Positions 57,853 through 64,000 of a stretch of 64,000 bases of DNA are shown here, piece by piece; positions within the stretch are counted from its first letter, which is position 1; every line of letters begins with the position of its first letter. The stretch comes from an uncultured Latescibacterota bacterium (lineage in GTDB: Bacteria; Latescibacterota; UBA2968; UBA8231). The notes below the pieces were generated by a model. The model was not told the DNA's origin. It saw only the letters and a list, made by a program, of their open reading frames with translations, and ran no database searches. The stretch covers positions 1,798,001 to 1,862,000 of the forward strand of contig OX638377.1 of assembly GCA_951813615.1 (NCBI GenBank), given 5' to 3'. Position numbers and translations under genes: made by a program.

Positions 57853-58908
57853 GGCTCATTATGGATTCCGGGGAGTTGTCTTGAAGGGGTAATCCCACCG
57901 GCTTATCTTGGTGCTGTGCGCCCTTTTTCCTTGCCTTCCAATCTGGCTTTTCACCATGGTCAATATCCAACATCTCATCGATGATGCCAAATGCTTTGAA
58001 ACGGTTCGCGCCTTGCGCTGGTCCGATGGTATTTTCTGTCCGCATTGTGGTTCGGCTCGGCTTATTAAGCGGGGCTTTGATGACACGCAGCCTGATCGCC
58101 AACGCTACCGATGCCACGGCTGTGCTCGGGACTTTGATGATTTGACCGGCACCGTGTTAGCGGGTCACCACCAACCGTTACGGGTTTGGATTTTGTGTCT
58201 GTATTTCATGGGCTTAAATCTATCCAACCGGCAAATTGCCCAAGAATTGGGATTGAATAAAGATGATGCGCAGCACATGACCACGCACCTGCGGCAAGGC
58301 CTCGTCGCCCAGCAGGAGCCCGCTGGTCTTGATGGGGTAGTCGAGTGCGATGAAGTCTATATTGTGGCCGGTCATAAGGGGCATCCTACCGCGGTGAAAA
58401 AAAAGGCCGAACAGGACGACGCAACCGACTCAAAGGCCGTCGAGGGCGGGGCACCTTAGCCGGAGAAAAACCGCCGATCTTAGGCATGATTCAACGCGGG
58501 GGAGAGGTGTGCATTCAGATGCTGGAGAATGTCCAGCAAAAAACCATTGAGCCGCTGATTAAAAAGGCGATTGCCCCGGGCACACTCATTTATACCGATG
58601 AGTACAACATCTACGGGCGGCTGGAAGCTTGGGGCTATACCCATGCCGTGGTTCATCATGGCCAGGGGGAATTCGCACGGGATGACGATCAAGATGGTTT
58701 TGGTGAAGTACATGTCAATACGATGGAAGGGTTTTGGTCCTTGTTACGCTCTTGGTTGAGACCCCACCGAGGGATCTCGCAGGAAAAACTCCCGTTGTAT
58801 CTGGGCTTCTTTCAATTCGTTCATAACATAAGAAAAAGGGGCAAAGCGCTCCTAGAAAGCCTCATTAAAGGCATTCTGGGAATAGCTCCCTGCAATCCAT
58901 AATGAGCC
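57853..58908 (+). mobile_element. IS1595-type insertion sequence, 1056 bp, with intact ends
   Basis: The 23-base terminal inverted repeats at 57853-57875 and 58886-58908 start GGCTCATTATGGATT and differ at only two or three positions. They are flanked by exact 8-bp direct repeats AAAAGAAT at 57845-57852 and 58909-58916. The single transposase gene (57956-58902) has a zinc ribbon and the DDE-like catalytic region of IS1595 elements, which make 8-bp duplications. The perfect target duplication means a recent insertion. It landed in the short gap between the vapB promoter and the TonB receptor gene. Confidence 0.93.
57956..58902 (+). CDS. IS1595-family transposase, read through a -1 frameshift
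   Basis: Frame 1 (57956 to TAG 58459) holds a C-x2-C...C-x2-C zinc ribbon (CPHCGS ... CHGCARDF), an HTH and the first catalytic Asp (VECDEVYIVAGHKG). Frame 2 continues to 58902 with YTDEYNIYG and HVNTMEGFWSLL. An A8 run at 58397-58404 followed by G contains A-AAA-AAG in the exact register for -1 slippage. From there frame 2 reads GRTGRRNRLKGRRGRGTL, then LAGEKPPILGMIQRGGEV, the sequence expected in this family. So either the shift is programmed or an A was lost or gained. The stop codon lies inside the right inverted repeat. Confidence 0.8.
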
Positions 58909-58973
58909 AAAAGAATTTTACAGGCTGTCTGAACTTTAACAGCTCCAATCACTTAACTCGGGAGGGGTTTATT

Positions 58974-61640
58974 ATGCGGAGCATATATGAGGACTTGGCC
59001 GGTCTAATGCGTCTGTTGGGGCCGGCTGCCCTGAGTCTCGCTCTTGTCGGTTCGCTCGTCGTTGGGCAGGCGGCGTGGTCCGAAAATGCTGAGACAGAGG
59101 ACGAGGAGGAGGCCTATACCGAGGATGTCTATCTGATGGAAGAAGCCATCGTCGTGGGGTCGCGCCACGCGCCGCGCTCGGAGAAGGAGTCGGCTGCGCC
59201 CGTAGATGTGCTGAATGCCGACGAACTGCGCACGCAAGCTGCGGTCGATATGGACGACATGCTGCGCACCTTGACCCCGTCGTACAATATCCAGCGGCAC
59301 GGTATTGACGACGAAGCGACCTTGGTGCGCCCGGCCACGCTGCGGGGCCTGCCGCCGGACAACCTGCTGGTGCTGGTCAACGGCAAGCGCCGCCATCGCT
59401 CCGGAGTAATCGCGCTGCTGGGCAGTTCGCTCAATACGGGATCGCAAGGGCCGGATTTGAGCGTGATTCCAGCTATTGCTTTGGCGCAGATGGAACTGTT
59501 GCGCGATGGCGCGGCAGCCCAGTACGGGTCCGATGCCATCGCCGGAGTGCTGAATCTGCGATTGCGCGAAGCCTCCGAAGGGGTGCTGGTGGAGACGCGG
59601 GGGGGCCAGTACTTCGAGGGCGACGGTAGCTTGTCCCAAGTCGCCGCCAACGTCGGTCTGTCGCTTACTGAGGACGGCTTTTTCAACGTCAGCGTCGAGT
59701 ACCGCCAGAGCGATCCAACCATCCGCAGCGGCCAACGCGCCAATGCTGCGACGTTGCGAGAGCGGGGCTATCCCGTCGAGGAGCCGGCGCAGATTTGGGG
59801 CAGCCCCGACCTCGACGGCGTGTGGAACACTTTTTTCAACACTGGAGTTGATCTCGGTAATGGGGCCGAAGCCTATAGCTTTGGCGGCTGGGCCAAGCGC
59901 CGCGCCGAAGGAGGCTTTTTCTTCCGCGCTCCGGGCACCTCTTCGGCGCGCAGCAGCGTATTTCGCATCGGTACGGAACGGGCGGTAGCCGATCTCGACC
60001 CGGACGACGACATTGATCCCGCGAACTTGGAAGTGACCTCTCTGGACGCTAGCTTCGACGAGATCCAAGCTTTCGTCGATGAGCATCAGGGCGATCTCTT
60101 TCTGTTCAACGAGCGCTTCCCCGGTGGTTTTACGCCGCGCTTTGGAGCCGACATCCGCGATGTCAGCTTGGTGGCTGGCTTGCGCGGTGCCCGCTCTGGT
60201 GGCCTTAAGTGGGACGCCAGCGTCAGCGCCGCCCGCAGCAATATCGAATTCTTCATCTTCAATACCATCAACGCCTCGCTGGGGCCGGATACGCCGACGT
60301 CGTTCCGCCCGCGCGACTACATCCAGACCGAAGTCGCGGCCAACCTCGACTTCTCGTACGCGATGGAGGTGGGTGGTTTGGCGTCGCCGCTCGGCATTGC
60401 TTGGGGCGCGGAATGGCGCCAGGAGACTTTCGAGTCCGTGGCCGGCGATGAAGCCTCCTACGTGGTGGGTCCCTTTGCGGCCCAAGGCTTCAGCAGTGGT
60501 TCCAATGGCTATCAGGGGCTGCACCCGGACAACGCCGGCAAGTGGGATCGCCCCAACTATGCCTTGTACTTGGATTTGCAAGCGGACGTAGTGCCGCAGC
60601 TTCAGCTAGGCACGGCCGTGCGCTACGAGGATTTCTACGCCGACTTTGGCAATACCCTCAACGGCAAGCTCTCGGCCCTGTTGCGGGCGAGTGATCGGGT
60701 CAACCTGCGCTCGACAATCAGCACTGGGTTCCGCGCCCCGTCGCCCGGTCAGGCCAATCTTCGCGCCGTGACCACTGGCTTCTCCGGCACCGGCGGTCTG
60801 ACCGAGCAGGGACAGGTGCCGCCCACCCATCCCATTGCCGCGGCCTTGGGCGGTGAGGAACTGACCGAGGAGAAGTCCGTGGGATTTTCCGTCGGCACCA
60901 CCATGGAACTCGCCGACGATTTCGATATGACCCTCGACTACTTCGACATTGCTATTGAGGATCGCATCGCCCTGACCGGAAATATCCAGATCACCGACCA
61001 AATCGCCGCGATCATCCGGGATGCTGAATCCCTGCAGGGCGTCAGCGTCCTCCAGGAGGTCAAATTCTTCTCCAACGACTTCGACACGCGCACCCAAGGT
61101 ATTGACTTGGTGCTGTCGTGGACGCGGACGTGGGATGTCCAATCCCTGTCCCACATTGATGTCGCCTATAACTGGACCCGGACCACGCTTGAGGATTTTT
61201 CTCAGGTGCGGACCGTTAACGAATTCCTCGGCAAGGAGTTGGACGAACCGATCGACTTCAAACTGATGACGCCCCGGCGCGAGGTGGAACTGGCGGACAT
61301 GAACCCCAAGCATCGCTTGGTGATCACCGGTAGCCACCAAATGGGCGCTTGGAACGGTATGCTGCGGCCCAGCTACTTTAGCGCCTGGAAAGCCTGCCGC
61401 TTCCAGGACAACAGTTGCGGCGATCTCGACTCCTACGACGGAGGCGTCATCGTCGATGCCGAAGTCGGCTACACCTTTGCCGAGCGCTATCAGTTGAGCG
61501 TGGGAGCGCAGAATATTTTCGACTCAGTGCCCGAAGCCGCGCCCGAAGAGACCGCTGGCCAAGGCAATCTGCGCCCGGAGAGCACGCCTTGGGATTACAA
61601 CGGTGCTTTCTGGTACACGCGCTTATTTGTGGAATTTTGA
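58974..61640 (+). CDS. TonB-dependent outer membrane receptor
   Basis: 888 residues. The signal sequence (LLGPAALSLALVGSLVVGQAAWS) is followed by an acidic linker, a TonB-box-like AIVVGSR, and a plug domain (ESAAPVDVLNADELRTQAAVDMDDMLRTLTPSYN ... VLVNGKRRHRSGVIA). The beta-barrel ends in the outer membrane signature RLFVEF with terminal Phe. It imports a large or scarce ligand through energy from TonB; the ligand is not evident, and no SusD partner is present. The ATG at 58974 has GGGAGGGG upstream. The insertion sequence ends only 65 bases before it and may have cut off its promoter. A glycosidase gene follows. Confidence 0.9.
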   Translation: MRSIYEDLAGLMRLLGPAALSLALVGSLVVGQAAWSENAETEDEEEAYTEDVYLMEEAIVVGSRHAPRSEKESAAPVDVLNADELRTQAAVDMDDMLRTLTPSYNIQRHGIDDEATLVRPATLRGLPPDNLLVLVNGKRRHRSGVIALLGSSLNTGSQGPDLSVIPAIALAQMELLRDGAAAQYGSDAIAGVLNLRLREASEGVLVETRGGQYFEGDGSLSQVAANVGLSLTEDGFFNVSVEYRQSDPTIRSGQRANAATLRERGYPVEEPAQIWGSPDLDGVWNTFFNTGVDLGNGAEAYSFGGWAKRRAEGGFFFRAPGTSSARSSVFRIGTERAVADLDPDDDIDPANLEVTSLDASFDEIQAFVDEHQGDLFLFNERFPGGFTPRFGADIRDVSLVAGLRGARSGGLKWDASVSAARSNIEFFIFNTINASLGPDTPTSFRPRDYIQTEVAANLDFSYAMEVGGLASPLGIAWGAEWRQETFESVAGDEASYVVGPFAAQGFSSGSNGYQGLHPDNAGKWDRPNYALYLDLQADVVPQLQLGTAVRYEDFYADFGNTLNGKLSALLRASDRVNLRSTISTGFRAPSPGQANLRAVTTGFSGTGGLTEQGQVPPTHPIAAALGGEELTEEKSVGFSVGTTMELADDFDMTLDYFDIAIEDRIALTGNIQITDQIAAIIRDAESLQGVSVLQEVKFFSNDFDTRTQGIDLVLSWTRTWDVQSLSHIDVAYNWTRTTLEDFSQVRTVNEFLGKELDEPIDFKLMTPRREVELADMNPKHRLVITGSHQMGAWNGMLRPSYFSAWKACRFQDNSCGDLDSYDGGVIVDAEVGYTFAERYQLSVGAQNIFDSVPEAAPEETAGQGNLRPESTPWDYNGAFWYTRLFVEF

Positions 61641-61684
61641 TTGCCAACTGTCTAAAGAGAGTCTGACCAAGCAGATGGTGGAGG

Positions 61685-61715
61685 ATGCGGCCGGGCAGTA
61701 CAAGCTCGGCCGCAT
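61685..61715 (+). terminator. Hairpin after the TonB receptor gene
   Basis: ATGCGGCCGGGC (61685-61696) and GCTCGGCCGCAT (61704-61715) pair over 12 bases with one mismatch and a seven-base loop, 45 bases after the receptor stop. Only three T bases follow, so it may be a weak terminator or attenuator. It lies just before the chosen glycosidase start. Confidence 0.4.
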
Positions 61716-61719
61716 TTCC

Positions 61720-62697
61720 ATGAGAGGCTTTTTGCCTACTTCGTTGTCGGTTCTCCCGACGACCGAAGTTGCGCGGCTTGCCGGCATTGCCGCGCGAGCA
61801 CGGAGCGGGCGCGCCAGCACCGACTGGTTTGCCGACGCTCAGTACGGCTTGAGTTTTCACTGGACCGCCCTGTCGCAGCCCCGCTGTGGCAAGCCCAAGC
61901 CCTTTCCACAAGCTGTTGCCGACTTTGCCGTCGAGCCTTTCGCCGACATGGTGGAAGAAGCGGGTGCTGGATACGTCATCTTCACCTCGACCCACGCCCC
62001 GCACTTCTACCCAGCGCCGATTGAGACGATAGAGCGCATTTTGCCTAGGAATACCTGCGAGCGCGACTTGATTGGCGATTTAGCCGATGCCTTGCAGCGC
62101 CGCCGCATTCCGCTGATTCTCTACTATCCCGGTGGCAGGAGTAGCGACGATACTCCTGAAATACCGTGGGGGCAGGCCTCCGGCTGGAACGACGACAGGG
62201 AATCGTACTTCCGCAACTTTTGCGCCATATTTGAAGAGATAGGCGAGCGCTACGGCAGGAAGGTCGCTGGGTACTGGTTCGACTTCTGTCCCTTCAACGT
62301 CTCCCATCGCTTTGAACCGCTGTACACAGCCGCCAAGGTAGGCAATCCAGACCGCATTGTCGCTTGGAATAGCTGGTTCACCCGCAAACCAAGTGACTTT
62401 CAGGAGTACTGGGCCGGCGAAGTCGGGGAATTTCTCGCCCTTCCCGATCCCGAACATTACGGCGATCTTCAGCCCCACGTCTGGTTTTTTCTCGATGATG
62501 AATGGACCCATGAAGAGCCGGATACCGATATTCCGCCGCCGCTTTACCGCACCGCCGAGTTGATTGAGTTCATCAAAACGGCTGGGGCGCGCAGAATCCC
62601 GGTGTCGATGAATGTCGGGGTGTATCAGGACGGCACGGTGTCCAAGGCGACGATGCAACAGTTATTGGAGATCAAGCAAGCGATTAGGCGTGCCTAG
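61720..62697 (+). CDS. GH29-like alpha-L-fucosidase family protein
   Basis: 325 residues. The entry motif WFADAQYGLSFHWTALS and the strand VAGYWFDF, with D188 in the nucleophile position, are those of GH29 fucosidases. FVEE... and the AGYVIFTSTHAPHF barrel strand also fit. It is shorter than typical GH29 enzymes (about 450+) and lacks the C-terminal beta-sandwich. No signal peptide is seen. Alternative starts exist at 61675 and earlier, but the hairpin at 61685-61715 favours a later one. It may release fucose for the oxidative operon at 46-53 kb. Confidence 0.68.
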   Translation: MRGFLPTSLSVLPTTEVARLAGIAARARSGRASTDWFADAQYGLSFHWTALSQPRCGKPKPFPQAVADFAVEPFADMVEEAGAGYVIFTSTHAPHFYPAPIETIERILPRNTCERDLIGDLADALQRRRIPLILYYPGGRSSDDTPEIPWGQASGWNDDRESYFRNFCAIFEEIGERYGRKVAGYWFDFCPFNVSHRFEPLYTAAKVGNPDRIVAWNSWFTRKPSDFQEYWAGEVGEFLALPDPEHYGDLQPHVWFFLDDEWTHEEPDTDIPPPLYRTAELIEFIKTAGARRIPVSMNVGVYQDGTVSKATMQQLLEIKQAIRRA

Positions 62698-62974
62698 TAG
62701 GCTACGGCGACGATGCGTTGTGCCGGGTTGCCTGTAGATATATGGGACAGTGAAGTGCAGTGCGACAAGCAGCGGTTGCAGCGCGGAAAGGTGGCGCGAA
62801 AGTTTTGGGCCGCCCTTGGATCGAGTTGCTCTATAATATCGCCCAAGCCTGATTGCCGATGTTGTCTCTGGCAACTATACATGTATGAAGTGATCAATTT
62901 ATCCGACGACACGGACGGATCGGACTTGCTGGAGCTACTAGACACCGTAAAGAACTAAACAGAGGAGATTGCAT

Positions 62975-64000
62975 ATGAAAGCCATCCGCTTTCGCGTTCA
63001 GAATTTTCGCAATATAGATGACAGCGATTGGATAGAACTAGAGAAAATCACGGCCTTTGTTGGCAGAAACGAGTCGGGCAAAACCTCGCTGCTTAAGGCG
63101 CTGCACAAATTCAACCCTGCTACTCCTGAAGCCTATGATGCTCAGCGAGAGTTTCCGCGCGACCGCTACACACGCGATTACGTTTCCAACGGATCGAAAG
63201 GTGAGGACTGGCCGGTTTGCTCGGTCGAGTTCGAGATTCCAGAGGAACTTCGGATTGCAATTGGCGAACTACTTGAGGAAGATGGGGAATCTCCCGAGAA
63301 GGTCACTGCGACCCGTTACTACGATGGCTCCCTCAAGTTCGAGTATGCGCCTGCGATAGGAGAGAAACCGCTCGAACCGGAACCGGTGCTCAACGCGCTT
63401 GAGGCGTTCGCGTCGAGTGCCCGTCGGCTTACGGCACCAGACCCGAACCAAGAGGAATACACGGCGCAGCAGCGCACGGAGCTGGCTAATTGGGCAACCG
63501 AATGGAAAGACGCGCTGAAGGCCATAGCCGATCTCCGTGGCGATGAGGGCGCGAATCTGCTGACCAAGCTACGCATGGATGTGGATCGCTGGAGCAACCC
63601 GCAGACCGCCGACATGGTAGAAGCACTTCAGCAAGCGGTTGAACCAGCTCTAGATGTTGCCAAGAAAGGCCCAGTCATTGACCAGATCGACGAAAAAATC
63701 AAACACAATCTCCCCGTTCTGATCTATTTTGAAAATTACGGCATCCTCGATAGTGCCATTTGGCTGCCGCGCTTTATAGAAGACCTGAATCGCGATCCGA
63801 ACGATTCTCGTATCCGTACGATCAATGCGATGTTCAAGCATGTCGGGCTCGATCCCAAGGAAATTACGACGCTTGGCGACAGAGAAGTGGGGCGAATGCA
63901 GGAACAGGGCTATCCTCCGACGCCGGAGCAGGTCGCCGCTGATCAGCAGCGCAAGGACAAACGCTTTATTCTCCTGAGCTCCGCCTCTAGCGAAATTAGC
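62975..64000 (+). CDS. AAA ATPase, OLD/SMC-like, 5' part only (runs off window)
   Basis: The first 342 residues are present with no stop before the window end. The N-terminal ABC-type ATPase has KAIRFRVQNFRNIDDSDWIELEKITAFVGRNESGKTSLLKAL with Walker A G30-R-N-E-S-G-K-T37. It then runs into a charged, helical region as in OLD/RecF/SMC-like proteins. Many such ATPases carry a C-terminal Toprim nuclease and act in phage defence; that part would lie outside the window. The ATG follows AGAGGAG. It is the last feature and may begin another defence module. Confidence 0.85.
   Translation, partial: MKAIRFRVQNFRNIDDSDWIELEKITAFVGRNESGKTSLLKALHKFNPATPEAYDAQREFPRDRYTRDYVSNGSKGEDWPVCSVEFEIPEELRIAIGELLEEDGESPEKVTATRYYDGSLKFEYAPAIGEKPLEPEPVLNALEAFASSARRLTAPDPNQEEYTAQQRTELANWATEWKDALKAIADLRGDEGANLLTKLRMDVDRWSNPQTADMVEALQQAVEPALDVAKKGPVIDQIDEKIKHNLPVLIYFENYGILDSAIWLPRFIEDLNRDPNDSRIRTINAMFKHVGLDPKEITTLGDREVGRMQEQGYPPTPEQVAADQQRKDKRFILLSSASSEIS

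Noticed and set aside
59004..60581. Long minus-strand frame (525 codons) opposite the TonB receptor gene
   Set aside because: It is antisense to a well-supported receptor and carries no domain. High GC and codon bias create long mirror frames.
62713..62958. 81-codon plus-strand frame before the AAA ATPase
   Set aside because: Only a weak ribosome site and an odd Cys-rich composition. The last 25 codons (from 62881, MYEVINLSDDTD) look protein-like, but nothing supports a gene.

Overview
The window looks like a chromosomal segment of an uncultured, high-GC bacterium from the wider FCB-type lineages (Latescibacterota, Poribacteria or Gemmatimonadota-like). I infer this from gene content, because no rRNA or tRNA gene is visible. 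The pointers are several phytanoyl-CoA-type dioxygenases, many Gfo/Idh/MocA oxidoreductases, secreted proteins ending in FlgD/CHU_C-like Ig tails, plant/algal polysaccharide lyases, and repeated beta-propeller proteins. A host-associated or particle-attached carbohydrate degrader would fit.

Layout. 0-7 kb (minus strand): a thioredoxin-fold protein, a PLP decarboxylase, two paralogous secreted double-Cache proteins and a PL10-type pectate lyase. 7-17 kb: two PhyH-family dioxygenases, one with an unusual metal motif; a pair of large secreted discoidin-like/FlgD-Ig proteins; an OFA-type MFS transporter; and an orphan substrate-binding protein coupled to a HAMP-only membrane protein. 17-27 kb: a beta-propeller protein, a phosphodiesterase, a D-hydroxyacid dehydrogenase, an MBL hydrolase, a cupin, a VapBC pair, a GNAT enzyme and two overlapping oxidoreductase genes. 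26.7-31 kb (minus): a four-gene lipid/glycan cluster of CDP-alcohol phosphotransferase, flippase-like protein, DUF3047 protein and glycosyltransferase. 31-38.4 kb: a second copy of the secreted protein pair, an oxidoreductase, and a CARDB/PD40 lipoprotein that ends inside a decayed duplicate of that oxidoreductase's 3' end. 38.4-44.7 kb (minus): a small membrane protein, the transglutaminase / alpha-E / ATP-grasp trio, and a 15-blade WD40 secreted protein. 44.8-53.8 kb: a divergent enolase-superfamily gene and an eight-gene plus-strand operon. Its family content (enolase, DapA-like aldolase, amidohydrolase-2 lactonase, aldo/keto reductase, PL22-like lyase) matches non-phosphorylative catabolism of a sugar such as L-fucose or a uronate.

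54-59 kb is an accessory island with AT-richer coding. It holds a tight three-gene operon (D12-class adenine methyltransferase, ParB-like DNA-binding protein, PD-(D/E)XK-type nuclease), then a second VapBC module with a perfect operator-like dyad, then an IS1595-type insertion sequence with intact inverted repeats and an exact 8-bp target duplication. The three-gene operon is the best candidate here for an undescribed restriction/defence system. After the island come a TonB-dependent receptor, a GH29-like glycosidase and the start of an OLD/SMC-like AAA ATPase that runs off the window.

The genes combine into an outer-surface and periplasmic apparatus for capturing and cleaving acidic or deoxy-sugar polymers (PL10, PL22-like, GH29-like, TonB receptor, propellers, discoidin proteins), feeding intracellular oxidative sugar-acid pathways. 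Defence and mobile modules are inserted between them. No stretch over 300 bases lacks a gene; the longest gaps (53824-54098 and 62698-62974) show no RNA gene or convincing signal.
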